A stretch of DNA of 64,000 nucleotides from the NCBI RefSeq assembly GCF_007993865.1, contig NZ_VIUH01000016.1, positions 1 to 64,000 on the forward strand, given 5' to 3'. The position numbers and the translations under genes are program-made. The first letter of the stretch is position 1. Each line of letters starts with the position of its first letter. Below are positions 47,768 to 56,601 of the stretch, piece by piece. Below the pieces are notes generated by a model. That model did not search any database and was not told where the DNA came from. It worked only from the letters and a program-made list of their open reading frames with translations. This stretch comes from Pseudomonas sp. SJZ079 (GTDB lineage: Bacteria; Pseudomonadota; Gammaproteobacteria; Pseudomonadales; Pseudomonadaceae).

Positions 47768-47801
47768 CAAAAAAAGGCCCTAGGTTTTCACCTAAGGCCT
47801 T
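47768..47801 (-). terminator. Terminator of tRNA-Arg
   Basis: On the minus strand, AAGGCCTTAGGT pairs with ACCTAGGGCCTT (one wobble) and is followed by seven T residues, 9 bp after the tRNA 3' end. Confidence 0.85.
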
Positions 47802-47809
47802 GTTTTATA

Positions 47810-47886
47810 TGGCGCACCAGGCGGGATTCGAACCCACGACCACTGCCTTCGGAGGGCAGTACTCTATCCAGCTGAGCTACTGGTGC
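47810..47886 (-). tRNA. tRNA-Arg (anticodon CCG)
   Basis: A 77-nt cloverleaf with encoded CCA. The acceptor arm is GCACCAG/CTGGTGC, the D arm carries AGCTCAGCTGGATAGAG, the anticodon stem is CTGCC/GGCAG around loop CTCCGAA (anticodon CCG, reading CGG), and the T arm contains GGTTCGAATCC. No integrase or attachment duplicate is present next to it. Confidence 0.95.
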
Positions 47887-48254
47887 AGCGCGGCGCAATC
47901 ATACCCACCTCTGCGCCGGGCGTCCATGCCGGCGCATTGTGCGCGATTCTGCACGAATGCTGTGGATATTCCCTGGATTGATCGGGAGATAGCAGCTGGC
48001 CCTATATTTCGTTCTTTTTTTCGAACATCCTATTGCCCTTTCCCCCCGACGACCCTAGGATTCGTTTGAGATTTCAAACGCTCTTGAGGAAGTCGTTCGG
48101 AACTCTGTACGACCTGGATCGCTCGAATTCTGCAGGGCCGCCAAATGCCTGAGCGCGAGGCGGTGTGTTCGCCGCACCAGCGTTCTATGGGCACAGGCCC
48201 ATGACCCCAACTACAACCGTCCGGCGCCTGGGTGTCGGGATTAAGGAGACTGCC
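47887..48254. other. Divergent region between tRNA-Arg and gabD
   Basis: A 368-bp region without a gene. It holds the tRNA promoter at its left end, an inverted repeat CGTTTGA (48063-48069) / TCAAACG (48074-48080) that may be an operator for gabDT, and an AAGGAG ribosome site for gabD. No sigma-54 element was found here. Confidence 0.5.
47898..47926 (-). promoter_or_regulatory. Promoter of tRNA-Arg
   Basis: On the minus strand, -35 TGGACG (47926-47921) and -10 TATGAT (47903-47898) are 17 bp apart. A GC-rich discriminator (TGCGCCGCGC), typical of stringently controlled stable RNA genes, leads to the tRNA 5' end 11 bp beyond the -10. Confidence 0.6.
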
Positions 48255-49703
48255 ATGCAATTGAAAGACACCCAGCTGTTCCGTCAGCAAGCCTACATCG
48301 ACGGCACCTGGCTGGACGCCGACAGCGGCCAGACCCTCAAGGTCAACAACCCGGCCACCGGCGAAATTATCGGCACTGTGCCGAAGATGGGCGCCGCCGA
48401 AACCCGCCGCGCCATCGAGGCCGCCGATAAGGCTCTGCCCGCCTGGCGTGCGCTGACCGCCAAGGAGCGTGCAACCAAGCTGCGCCGCTGGTTCGAATTG
48501 TTGATGGAGAACCAGGACGACCTCGGCCGCCTGATGACCCTGGAGCAGGGCAAGCCGCTGGCCGAGTCCAAGGGCGAGATCGCCTACGCCGCCTCCTTTA
48601 TCGAGTGGTTCGCCGAAGAAGCCAAGCGCATCTATGGCGACGTGATTCCCGGTCACCAGGCGGATAAGCGCCTGATCGTGATCAAGCAGCCGATCGGCGT
48701 GACCGCGGCGATTACCCCGTGGAACTTCCCGGCGGCGATGATCACCCGTAAAGCCGGCCCGGCCCTGGCCGCCGGTTGCACCATGGTGATCAAGCCTGCG
48801 TCGCAGACGCCATTCTCGGCGCTGGCGCTGGTCGAGTTGGCACACCGTGCCGGTATCCCCAAGGGTGTGCTCAGCGTGGTCACCGGCAGCGCCGGCGACA
48901 TCGGCGGCGAGCTGACCAGCAACCCGATCGTGCGCAAGCTGTCGTTCACCGGCTCGACCGAGATCGGTCGCCAGTTGATGGCCGAGTGCGCCAAGGACAT
49001 CAAGAAAGTGTCCCTGGAGCTGGGCGGCAACGCGCCGTTCATCGTGTTCGACGACGCCGACCTGGATGCGGCAGTCGAGGGCGCGCTGGCCTCCAAGTAC
49101 CGCAACGCCGGGCAGACCTGCGTCTGCGCCAATCGCCTGTACGTACAGGACGGTGTGTACGACGCCTTCGCCGAGAAGCTGAAAACCGCGGTGGCCAAGC
49201 TGAAGATCGGCAACGGCCTGGACGACGGTGTCACCACCGGTCCGCTGATCGACGAGAAGGCGGTGGCCAAGGTGCAAGAACACATCGCCGATGCGGTGAG
49301 CAAGGGTGCCAAGCTGCTCAGCGGCGGCAAACCGCACAGCCTGGGTGGCAGCTTCTTCGAACCGACTATCCTGATCGACGTGCCGAATAACGCCGCGGTG
49401 GCCAAGGAAGAGACCTTCGGTCCGTTGGCGCCGCTGTTCCGCTTCAAGGACGAAGCCGAAGTGATCGCCATGTCCAACGACACCGAGTTTGGCCTGGCGT
49501 CCTACTTCTATGCCCGCGACCTGGGCCGGGTGTTCCGCGTGGCCGAGGCCCTGGAGTACGGCATCGTCGGCATCAACACCGGGATCATCTCCACCGAGGT
49601 GGCGCCGTTCGGCGGTATCAAGGCCTCGGGCCTGGGCCGTGAGGGCTCCAAGTACGGCATCGAGGATTACCTGGAGATCAAGTACCTCTGCCTGGGCATC
49701 TAA
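48255..49703 (+). CDS. gabD: Succinate-semialdehyde dehydrogenase (NADP+)
   Basis: A 482-residue aldehyde dehydrogenase with VTAAITPWNFPAAMI, ELGGNAPFIVFDDADLD and the catalytic cysteine in AGQTCVCANR (about residue 287). It oxidises succinate semialdehyde from GABA or glutarate-side metabolism to succinate. The start MQLKDTQLF has an AAGGAG site; longer in-frame starts lack similarity. It pairs with gabT downstream. Confidence 0.94.
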   Translation: MQLKDTQLFRQQAYIDGTWLDADSGQTLKVNNPATGEIIGTVPKMGAAETRRAIEAADKALPAWRALTAKERATKLRRWFELLMENQDDLGRLMTLEQGKPLAESKGEIAYAASFIEWFAEEAKRIYGDVIPGHQADKRLIVIKQPIGVTAAITPWNFPAAMITRKAGPALAAGCTMVIKPASQTPFSALALVELAHRAGIPKGVLSVVTGSAGDIGGELTSNPIVRKLSFTGSTEIGRQLMAECAKDIKKVSLELGGNAPFIVFDDADLDAAVEGALASKYRNAGQTCVCANRLYVQDGVYDAFAEKLKTAVAKLKIGNGLDDGVTTGPLIDEKAVAKVQEHIADAVSKGAKLLSGGKPHSLGGSFFEPTILIDVPNNAAVAKEETFGPLAPLFRFKDEAEVIAMSNDTEFGLASYFYARDLGRVFRVAEALEYGIVGINTGIISTEVAPFGGIKASGLGREGSKYGIEDYLEIKYLCLGI

Positions 49704-50004
49704 TCGCTGCAGCGCGCGTTCGTGCGGCGTTGGCGGGACTCGGCAAACTGCTCATTGGCATCAGCCAACGGCGCTTTTCGAGTCCAGTCGCTTTATTTGA
49801 CTTGCGCACGGTACGCGTTCAGGCGCTCAGGCTCGCGGCCCAACGCCAGCCCGTGACAATGCAACACAGGTGACACCGCAACAAAGAACCCTGAGCAGTC
49901 GGCAGGGCCGAGGCAGTCGATCATCGTATGCTGCCCGCGCCTTTCCCCGGCTGTGTTAATCCTTGAACTGCGCCGACCGATGAGCGGCGAATGAGGAGCT
50001 TTTT
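49704..50004. other. gabD-gabT intergenic region
   Basis: A 301-bp gap with no credible gene. A GTTGGC...GCCAAC inverted pair near 49730-49770 followed by CGCTTTTCG might be a weak terminator for gabD. A GAGGAG ribosome site precedes gabT. The gap suggests that gabT may have its own promoter, but none was fixed by eye. Confidence 0.45.
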
Positions 50005-51285
50005 ATGAGCAAGACCAACGAATCCCTGATGCAACGCCGCACCGCCGCCGTACCGCGCGGTGTGGGGCAGATCCACCCGATCTTCGCCGACCACGCGGAA
50101 AACGCCACGGTCACCGACGTCGAAGGCCGTGAGTTCATCGACTTCGCCGGCGGCATCGCGGTGCTCAACACCGGTCACCTGCACCCGAAGATCATCGCCG
50201 CGGTGCAGCAGCAGCTGACCAAATTGACCCACACCTGCTTCCAGGTGCTGGCCTACGAGCCCTATGTGGACGTCTGCGAAAAAGTCGCGGCCAAGGTACC
50301 GGGCGACTTCGCCAAGAAAACCCTGCTGGTCACCACCGGCTCGGAAGCCGTGGAGAACGCGGTGAAGATCGCCCGCGCCGCCACCGGCCGCGCCGGAGTG
50401 ATCGCCTTCACCGGCGGTTACCACGGTCGCACCATGATGACCCTGAGCCTGACCGGCAAGGTCGCGCCCTATTCGGCTGGCATGGGCCTGATGCCCGGTG
50501 GCGTGTTCCGTGCCCAGTTCCCTTGCGCGCTGCATGGGGTCAGCAGCGACGACGCCATGGCCAGCATCGAACGGATCTTCAAGAACGACGCCGAACCGCG
50601 CGACATCGCCGCGATCATCATCGAGCCGGTGCAGGGCGAAGGCGGCTTCTACGTCGCGCCGAAGGACTTCATGCAGCGCCTGCGCGCGCTGTGCGACCAG
50701 CACGGCATCCTGCTGATCGCCGACGAAGTGCAGACCGGCGCCGGGCGCACCGGCACCTTCTTCGCCATGGAGCAGATGGGCGTGGCCGCCGACCTGACCA
50801 CCTTCGCCAAGTCGATCGCCGGCGGCTTCCCGCTGGCCGGAGTGTGCGGCAAGGCCGAATACATGGATGCGATCGCTCCGGGTGGCCTCGGCGGCACCTA
50901 CGCCGGCAGCCCGGTTGCCTGCGCCGCAGCCCTGGCGGTGATGGAGGTGTTCGAGGAAGAGCAGCTGCTGGAGCGCTGCAAGGCGGTCGGTGAGCGTCTG
51001 GTCACGGGCCTCAAGGCCATCCAGAGCAAACACAAGGCGATCGGCGACGTGCGCGCCCTGGGCGCGATGATCGCAGTCGAGCTGTTCGAAGGCGGCGACC
51101 TGCACAAGCCCAACGCGGCACTGGTCGGCCAGGTCGTCGCCAAGGCGCGCGACAAGGGCCTGATCCTGCTGTCCTGCGGTACCTACGGCAACGTGCTGCG
51201 TGTGCTGGTGCCGATCACCGCCGAAGACGCATTGTTGGACAAGGGCCTGGCGATCATCGCCGAGTGCTTCGACGAACTCGCCTGA
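50005..51285 (+). CDS. gabT: 4-aminobutyrate aminotransferase
   Basis: A 426-residue class III PLP aminotransferase. The PLP lysine lies in TTFAKSIAGGFPL (about residue 268), and the cofactor-binding ADEVQTGAGRTG block precedes it. It moves the amino group of GABA to 2-oxoglutarate, giving succinate semialdehyde for GabD. It is followed by a strong terminator at 51311. Confidence 0.94.
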   Translation: MSKTNESLMQRRTAAVPRGVGQIHPIFADHAENATVTDVEGREFIDFAGGIAVLNTGHLHPKIIAAVQQQLTKLTHTCFQVLAYEPYVDVCEKVAAKVPGDFAKKTLLVTTGSEAVENAVKIARAATGRAGVIAFTGGYHGRTMMTLSLTGKVAPYSAGMGLMPGGVFRAQFPCALHGVSSDDAMASIERIFKNDAEPRDIAAIIIEPVQGEGGFYVAPKDFMQRLRALCDQHGILLIADEVQTGAGRTGTFFAMEQMGVAADLTTFAKSIAGGFPLAGVCGKAEYMDAIAPGGLGGTYAGSPVACAAALAVMEVFEEEQLLERCKAVGERLVTGLKAIQSKHKAIGDVRALGAMIAVELFEGGDLHKPNAALVGQVVAKARDKGLILLSCGTYGNVLRVLVPITAEDALLDKGLAIIAECFDELA

Positions 51286-51310
51286 GGCTCACCAGGCCAG
51301 GCGTTGCTTG

Positions 51311-51336
51311 GACCCGCTTCGGCGGGTCTTTTTTTA
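51311..51336 (+). terminator. Terminator after gabT
   Basis: GACCCGC and GCGGGTC pair around a TTCG loop, followed by a run of T residues. Confidence 0.9.
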
Positions 51337-51410
51337 CCCGGAATTTGCCTTGGCAGCGCGTGTGGGTTAATGGCGCCCAAACGGGTGGGTGAAGTTACTG
51401 CGGAATTTGT

Positions 51411-51467
51411 GCGCCGCGTAACCCACCAAGCGGTGATCGGCCTGACCCACCTGGTGGGTTATGGCGC
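51411..51467. repeat. Palindromic intergenic element
   Basis: The arms TAACCCACCA (51419-51428) and TGGTGGGTTA (51452-51461) are exact reverse complements and are extended by GCGC at each end. Related GGGTGGGT sequence occurs just upstream (51382-51390). It lies between the gabT terminator and the mocR-type gene. Confidence 0.65.
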
Positions 51468-51516
51468 AACTGATTAGGTATCAGCAGATAGCCCGTGATC
51501 ATGCGCCTAACCTGCC

Positions 51517-52938
51517 CTACGCCTGGCGCAGCAATCCCAAGAGAATATCCAGCGCCGGGTCGATGTCCTGTGCTTCGATGGCGCCGAAACCGAACAGCAA
51601 CCCCGGCATGCCTGGGCCTTCGGCGTAGAAGGGCGCGAGATCGAGCAGCAGCACCCCGCGCTCGGCCAGTTGCGCGCACAGCCGGGTGCAGTCCAGCGGT
51701 TGGCGCAGGCGTGCGGCCAGGTGGATGCCGGCCACCGCCGGCAAGGCCTCCAGCCAGGGCGCCAGATCGCCCGCGAGTCGGCTCAGCAGGCGCTGACGCC
51801 GCTGGGCGTATTCGCGTTGCAGACGCCGCGTGTGTTTGGCGAATTCGCCGTTGCCGATGAAGTGCGCCAGCGCCATCTGCTGCAGGCTCTCACTGTGCTG
51901 GTCGGCGAGTTGTTTGGCCGCCGTGAGTTCGCCGCGCAGGGCGGCTGGCATCAACAGGTAGCCGAGGCGCAACTCGGGGAACAGGGTCTTGGAGAAGGTG
52001 CCGATATAGGCGACGCGGCCTTCGCGATCGAGTCCCTGCAGGGACTCCAGCGGACGCCCGTCGAAGCGGTATTCGCCATCGTAGTCGTCTTCGATGATCA
52101 GCGCCTGGCGGCTGCGCGCCCACTCCAGCAGCGCCAGACGGCGCGGCAGGCTCATCGCTTGGCCCAGCGGGAACTGGTGCGAGGGCGTCACGTAGACCAG
52201 CTTGGCCTGCTCCGGCAGGCAGTCCACGCGCAGCCCCTCGCGATCCACCGGTACGCCGAGTACGCGGGCGCCGGCCGCCTCGAAGGCCATGCGCGCGGGC
52301 GGGTAGCCGGGCTCCTCGACCACGGCCAGATCGCCCGGCGTCAGCATCACCCGAGCCAGCAGGTCGATGGCCTGCTGCGCGCCCTGGCTGACCAGGATGT
52401 CCTGCCAGTCGCAACGCACCGCCCGGTTGATCGCCAGGTAGCGCGAGATCGCCAGACGCAGCTCCGGGTAGCCGAGCGCCTCGGCATAGAAGGCCGGACT
52501 GCGCGCCTGCAAGCGCAGGGCGCGCTGCAGGCAGGTGCGCCAGGCGTCGAAGGGGAAGCGGCGTTTATCGGTGGTGCCGCCGGCGAAGCTGTAGCGCGCC
52601 GGCAGTTGCGCCGGCATGCGCCAGTTGGCGGCGATCGTTTGCCAGCGCGGGTTGGCTTGCAGGGCGGCGGTTGGCGTGGGCGGGCGCTCGACCGGCGCCA
52701 GGTTGCTGCTGACATAGGTGCCGCTGCCGACCTTGCCCTGCAGGAAACCCTCGGCGGCCAGCCGCTCGTAGGCTTCGCCGACGGTCTTGCGCGACACCGC
52801 CAGGCGTTCGGCGACAAAGCGCATCGGCGGCAGGCGGTCGCCGGCGGCCAGACGGCCCTCGAGAATGGCCGCGCGCAGCTGTCGATAGAGCTGACCAGCG
52901 AGATCCTGGCGGCCATCGAGGGCGAGGTGCAGTTCCAC
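51517..52938 (-). CDS. MocR-type GntR/aminotransferase regulator
   Basis: A 473-residue regulator: N-terminal GntR winged helix (about 1-75, PPMRFVAERLAVSRKTVGEAYERL) and a large class I aminotransferase domain with the PLP lysine in YIGTFSKTLFPELRLGY. MocR proteins bind PLP and sense amino-group metabolites. It is divergent from the CMD gene at 53052 with 113 bp between, so it most likely controls that gene and itself. The same pair is found beside gabDT in P. aeruginosa, but a link to GABA is not shown by the sequence. Confidence 0.85.
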   Translation of the reverse strand: MELHLALDGRQDLAGQLYRQLRAAILEGRLAAGDRLPPMRFVAERLAVSRKTVGEAYERLAAEGFLQGKVGSGTYVSSNLAPVERPPTPTAALQANPRWQTIAANWRMPAQLPARYSFAGGTTDKRRFPFDAWRTCLQRALRLQARSPAFYAEALGYPELRLAISRYLAINRAVRCDWQDILVSQGAQQAIDLLARVMLTPGDLAVVEEPGYPPARMAFEAAGARVLGVPVDREGLRVDCLPEQAKLVYVTPSHQFPLGQAMSLPRRLALLEWARSRQALIIEDDYDGEYRFDGRPLESLQGLDREGRVAYIGTFSKTLFPELRLGYLLMPAALRGELTAAKQLADQHSESLQQMALAHFIGNGEFAKHTRRLQREYAQRRQRLLSRLAGDLAPWLEALPAVAGIHLAARLRQPLDCTRLCAQLAERGVLLLDLAPFYAEGPGMPGLLFGFGAIEAQDIDPALDILLGLLRQA

Positions 52939-53051
52939 TGAATTGGTTACCTGGAAAATCTAAAAATTGGCTATTCGCCGGAGCCAAAGGGCGACTTAGA
53001 GTAGCGCCATGGTTCGCGCTGGGCGAGCCCTGAGAGAGAGAGGAATCGACC

Positions 53052-53489
53052 ATGAGCGCCCGTCTCAACTGGTACAAGCTGTCCCCGGATGCCTACAAGG
53101 CGATGATCGGTCTGGAGCAGGCCCTGGAGAAGTCCGGCCTGGAACTGTCCCTGCTGGAATTGCTGCGCCTGCGCGCCTCGCAGCTCAACGGCTGCGCCTA
53201 TTGCGTGAACATGCATAGCAACGATGCGCGCCAGGCCGGCGAGACCGAGCAACGCCTGCAGTGCGTGAGCGTGTGGCGCGAGACCGGCTTCTTCACCCCG
53301 CGCGAGCGCGCCGCCCTGGCCTGGACCGAGAGCCTGACGCTGTTGGCCACGCAGGGTGCGCCGCAGACGCAGTTCGAGGCGCTGCGCGAGCACTTTACCG
53401 ACAAGGAGGTGGTCGACCTGACCCTGGCCATCGGCACCATCAATGCCTGGAACCGCTTCGGGGTCGGATTCGCCTTGCAGCCGGAGTAA
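53052..53489 (+). CDS. AhpD-like CxxC carboxymuconolactone-decarboxylase-family protein
   Basis: A 145-residue CMD-family protein with the AhpD-type redox motif NGCAYCVNMHSNDA: two cysteines (about residues 53 and 56) and a following His. These members act as peroxidases or thiol reductants. A GAGAGGAA ribosome site precedes the ATG. It is likely controlled by the divergent MocR regulator. It ends just before the hairpin repeat at 53504. Confidence 0.85.
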   Translation: MSARLNWYKLSPDAYKAMIGLEQALEKSGLELSLLELLRLRASQLNGCAYCVNMHSNDARQAGETEQRLQCVSVWRETGFFTPRERAALAWTESLTLLATQGAPQTQFEALREHFTDKEVVDLTLAIGTINAWNRFGVGFALQPE

Positions 53490-53503
53490 GGAGAACCTCA
53501 TGC

Positions 53504-53556
53504 CTAGGGTCTGTTGCTGTTTCATTCGCTCGCAATGAAACGGCAACAGACCCTAG
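53504..53556. repeat. Complete hairpin repeat with 23-nt arms
   Basis: The left arm (53504-53526) and right arm (53534-53556) pair at 22 of 23 positions, with a G-T wobble at the last, around a 7-nt loop. The right arm recurs exactly at 73-95. The stop codon of the minus-strand gene at 53553 lies inside the right arm. It could terminate both converging transcripts. Confidence 0.85.
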
Positions 53557-53972
53557 CGTTTCGCCAGTAGGGTGCGGGCGAAAATCAGGGTGCCGAGGCC
53601 CCAGGCGGCATTCAGTAGAAAACCGATCAGAAAACGCCCCGGCAGCAGTGCCGTGTCGAAGCCCAGGCCCTTGAGCGGGAACACCACCAGCAGCGCCACG
53701 GCGGTCAGGGCGATGCCGCCGAACAGCAGGCCCTTGAGCCAGGGTTGTGGCTGGTCCGCCTGCCAGCGCAGCAGGCTGAGCATCAGCACGCCCCATACGC
53801 CGCCCCAGAACGAGGCGGAGAGCCACGCCGGCACGCCCAGCGGGGCACTGGCGCTGAGGCTGAAGGGGGCGAACGGCACCACCCCATAGGCATGCAGCAG
53901 GCCCAGCACGGGCTGGTGGAAGAACGGCACGGCGAGAAAACCGGCAATGAAGAACAGGCTCAGGCGCAGCAT
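53553..53972 (-). CDS. Small polytopic membrane protein, unrecognised
   Basis: A 139-residue protein with four predicted membrane helices: LFFIAGFLAVPFF, SASFWGGVWGVLML, GLLFGGIALTAVALLVV and LIGFLLNAAWGLGTLIF. There are no cysteines or obvious catalytic motif. I do not recognise a characterised family. Its TAG stop is supplied by the hairpin repeat at 53504-53556, so the repeat probably trimmed or replaced the original 3' end. Confidence 0.68.
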   Translation of the reverse strand: MLRLSLFFIAGFLAVPFFHQPVLGLLHAYGVVPFAPFSLSASAPLGVPAWLSASFWGGVWGVLMLSLLRWQADQPQPWLKGLLFGGIALTAVALLVVFPLKGLGFDTALLPGRFLIGFLLNAAWGLGTLIFARTLLAKR

Positions 53973-54122
53973 CGGCAGTCTCCAGGGACCGAGAGGTGTT
54001 AGCCGATTCTGCCTTAACTGCCTAAGATGGCGATAAGCAATTGCCCGAGCTGTCGATCAGGCCCAGCTGTAACAAAAACACCTGGGCGTTCTCTACAGTC
54101 TGTATTCGCCAAGGAAAGTACC

Positions 54123-55100
54123 GTGCACGCCATGCTCCCCCTGCTCGATCAGCTCGCCTTTCCGGCCATCCGTCGGGGTGTGTTGGAAGCTTTGCAGATC
54201 AACCTGACGTACCGCTGCAACCAGCGTTGCCTGCACTGCCATGTGAACGCCGGGCCGACCCGCAGCGAGGCGATGACCGATGACAGCCTGGCGCTGCTGC
54301 ATCAGGTGATCGACGCTCATCCGGTGCAGACCCTGGACCTGACCGGTGGCGCGCCGGAGATGCACCCGCGCTTTCGCGAGATAGTCGTGCATGCCCGCCG
54401 CGAAGGCCTGCGGGTGATCGACCGCTGCAACCTGACCATCCTCAGTGAGCCCGGTTACGAGGACCTGGCCGAGTTTCTCGCCGAGCAGGGCGTGGAAGTC
54501 ACCGCCTCCTTGCCCTGTTATTCGCGCGATAACGTCGACAAGCAGCGCGGCGAGGGCGTGTTCGACGCCAGTATCCGGGGCCTGCAGCGGCTCAATGCGC
54601 TGGGCTACGGCCAGGCGGACAGCGGCTTGATCCTCAACCTGGTGTACAACCCGCAAGGCGCTAGCCTGCCGCCGCCGCAGCAGCAGCTCGAAGCCGATTA
54701 CAAAAGCCATCTGGCGGAAGACTTCGGCATCCACTTCAATCACCTGCTGACCATCACCAACCAGCCCATCGCGCGTTTCGGCAGCACCCTGGTCAGCAAG
54801 GGCCAGTTCAATGCCTACATGCAACTGCTGCGCGACAGCTACCGCGCGGAAAACCTCCCTGGGGTGATGTGCCGCAGCCTGGTCAGCGTCGACTGGCAAG
54901 GCTACCTGTATGACTGCGACTTCAACCAGATGCTCGACCTGCCGCTGGAGTTGCCGACGCAGCTGATCGGTCGCCAGCGTGCCCATCTGCGCGACCTGCT
55001 CGGCGCCACGCTGGAGGGCACCCCGATAGTCACCCGCGACCATTGCTTCGCCTGCACCGCCGGGCAAGGCTCCAGCTGTGGTGGCGCGCTCAACTCATAG
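54123..55100 (+). CDS. Radical SAM/Cys-rich protein, ArsS type
   Basis: A 325-residue radical SAM protein. The cluster motif is Cys32-x3-Cys36-x2-Cys39 (RCNQRCLHCH), and the family DLTGGAPEMH motif follows. Additional cysteines occur in IDRCNLT, GVMCRSL, YDCDFNQ and the C-terminal CFACTAGQGSSCGG, which should bind auxiliary iron-sulfur clusters. The closest known function is ArsS, proposed to act in arsenosugar synthesis; related proteins have also been linked to selenium-containing peptides. The GTG start at 54123 follows AAGGAAAG; the frame upstream is not conserved. No arsM or ars gene is nearby. It heads the 54-60 kb cluster. Confidence 0.86.
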   Translation: MHAMLPLLDQLAFPAIRRGVLEALQINLTYRCNQRCLHCHVNAGPTRSEAMTDDSLALLHQVIDAHPVQTLDLTGGAPEMHPRFREIVVHARREGLRVIDRCNLTILSEPGYEDLAEFLAEQGVEVTASLPCYSRDNVDKQRGEGVFDASIRGLQRLNALGYGQADSGLILNLVYNPQGASLPPPQQQLEADYKSHLAEDFGIHFNHLLTITNQPIARFGSTLVSKGQFNAYMQLLRDSYRAENLPGVMCRSLVSVDWQGYLYDCDFNQMLDLPLELPTQLIGRQRAHLRDLLGATLEGTPIVTRDHCFACTAGQGSSCGGALNS

Positions 55101-55221
55101 GATGTTGCCAGGCTGCCAAGGCTTTGTGCGCGTTGCCGCCATCGCCGGGCGGCGTGGCTAACGTCGGTTCGTCGAGCTGGTGCTGGCGACACTGGTCAAC
55201 GTTTCGATCAAGGAAAGAGCT

Positions 55222-56601
55222 ATGCAACCCAACAGCGTTCTTGGGCTGTTCTTCTGGGGTTTTCTGCTGCTGTACGGCGTGTTGATGCTGCTGCTGTCGC
55301 CGCGGGCGGTGACTGTCGGTGGTTTCTTCAACGGCGAAGACAGCCAGGGCCGTAGTGTGGCGCCCTGGCTGCTGACCTCGAGCATCTTCATCAGCTGGAT
55401 CTTCGCCAAGTCGGTGACCAACGCCGCCAACCTGGGGGCCAGCTATGGCCTGGTCGGCGGCCTGGCCTACGCCACCTACTGGCTGTCGATTCCCCTGGCC
55501 GGCCTGGTCATCTATCGCCTGCGCCGCCGTTATGCCGCCACCAGCCTGGTCAGCTTCCTCAGCAGTCACTACGGGCGCGGCGCAGCGCTGGCGTTTTCCG
55601 TGGCGATCCTGATTCGCCTGTTCAACGAGGTGTGGAGCAACACCGCGGTGGTCGGCGGTTATTACGGCGACTCCGGCAGCGGCGAGTTTATCGGCGCGGC
55701 GCTGCTGTTCACCGCCGTGACCCTGGCCTACAGCCTCAAGGGCGGGCTGCGCAGTTCGATTCTCACCGACGCGGCGCAGGCGGCGATCTTCATCGTGGCC
55801 CTGGTCTGGGTGCTCGGCCTGGTGCTGCCGCAGCATTCGGCGCAGGAGCTGGCCAGCACCAGTCACTGGGCGCTGGATGCCGGGGTCGACCTGCTGCTGG
55901 TCGCCGGCCTGCAGATCTTCAGTTATGGCTTCCACGACCCGGTGCTGACCGACCGCGGCTTTATCAGCGAAGAACGGACCATGCGCCGTTCCTTCCTGAT
56001 CGCCGGGGTGCTGGGTTTCTGCGCCATCCTGGCCTTCAGCCTGATCGGCGTGCATGCCCAGCTCAGCGGTTTGGCAGCCTCGGACAACGTGCCGGCGGCG
56101 CTGGCCAAATCGCTGGGCGTGGCGGCGTTGCTGGTGATGACCGTGGTGATGGTCTCGGCGGCCGGCTCGACCCTCGACTCGACCTTCTCCAGCCTGGCCA
56201 AACTGGCCGGCCGCGAACTGCCGCTGCTGGCCGGGCGCAACCTGGGGCAGAAGGCCATCGGCGTCGGCATGGCGGTGATGGTGCTGTTCGCCCTGCTCGG
56301 CAACCTGCCGATGCTGGCCGGCACCGACATCCTCAAGGCCACCACCATCAGCGGCACCATGGTCATCGGCCTGGCGCCGGTGTTCATCCTGCATGGCCTG
56401 GTGCGGCCGACCCGGCTGGGCTTTCACCTGAGTTTCTGGTGCGGTATCGCCCTCGGCCTGGGTCTGACCCTTGGCTGGATTCCGCAGAGCTGGGCCATAG
56501 GCACGGGCAAATACGCCTTGTTGCTGGGGACCAACCTGTACGGTCTGCTGCTGTGCAGTCTCGGCTACCTGCTGCCGGGCGGGTTATGGGGGCGGCGATG
56601 A
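55222..56601 (+). CDS. Sodium:solute symporter (SSS family)
   Basis: A 459-residue protein with about twelve to thirteen membrane helices. SSS features are TSSIFISWIFAKSVTNAANLG (split here by a helix break), GGLRSSILTDAAQA and STLDSTFSSLAKLAGRE. The start is MQPNSVLG, 6 bp after AAGGAAAGA; a longer open frame has no ribosome site. It lies 121 bp after the radical SAM gene and overlaps the phosphoesterase-like gene by 4 bp. The substrate is unknown, but the neighbours suggest a small organic compound handled by the radical SAM product. Confidence 0.83.
   Translation: MQPNSVLGLFFWGFLLLYGVLMLLLSPRAVTVGGFFNGEDSQGRSVAPWLLTSSIFISWIFAKSVTNAANLGASYGLVGGLAYATYWLSIPLAGLVIYRLRRRYAATSLVSFLSSHYGRGAALAFSVAILIRLFNEVWSNTAVVGGYYGDSGSGEFIGAALLFTAVTLAYSLKGGLRSSILTDAAQAAIFIVALVWVLGLVLPQHSAQELASTSHWALDAGVDLLLVAGLQIFSYGFHDPVLTDRGFISEERTMRRSFLIAGVLGFCAILAFSLIGVHAQLSGLAASDNVPAALAKSLGVAALLVMTVVMVSAAGSTLDSTFSSLAKLAGRELPLLAGRNLGQKAIGVGMAVMVLFALLGNLPMLAGTDILKATTISGTMVIGLAPVFILHGLVRPTRLGFHLSFWCGIALGLGLTLGWIPQSWAIGTGKYALLLGTNLYGLLLCSLGYLLPGGLWGRR

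Noticed and set aside
47810..47886. tRNA-Arg as an integration site
   Set aside because: No integrase gene and no repeated tRNA 3' end were found on either side, so there is no evidence for an island inserted here.
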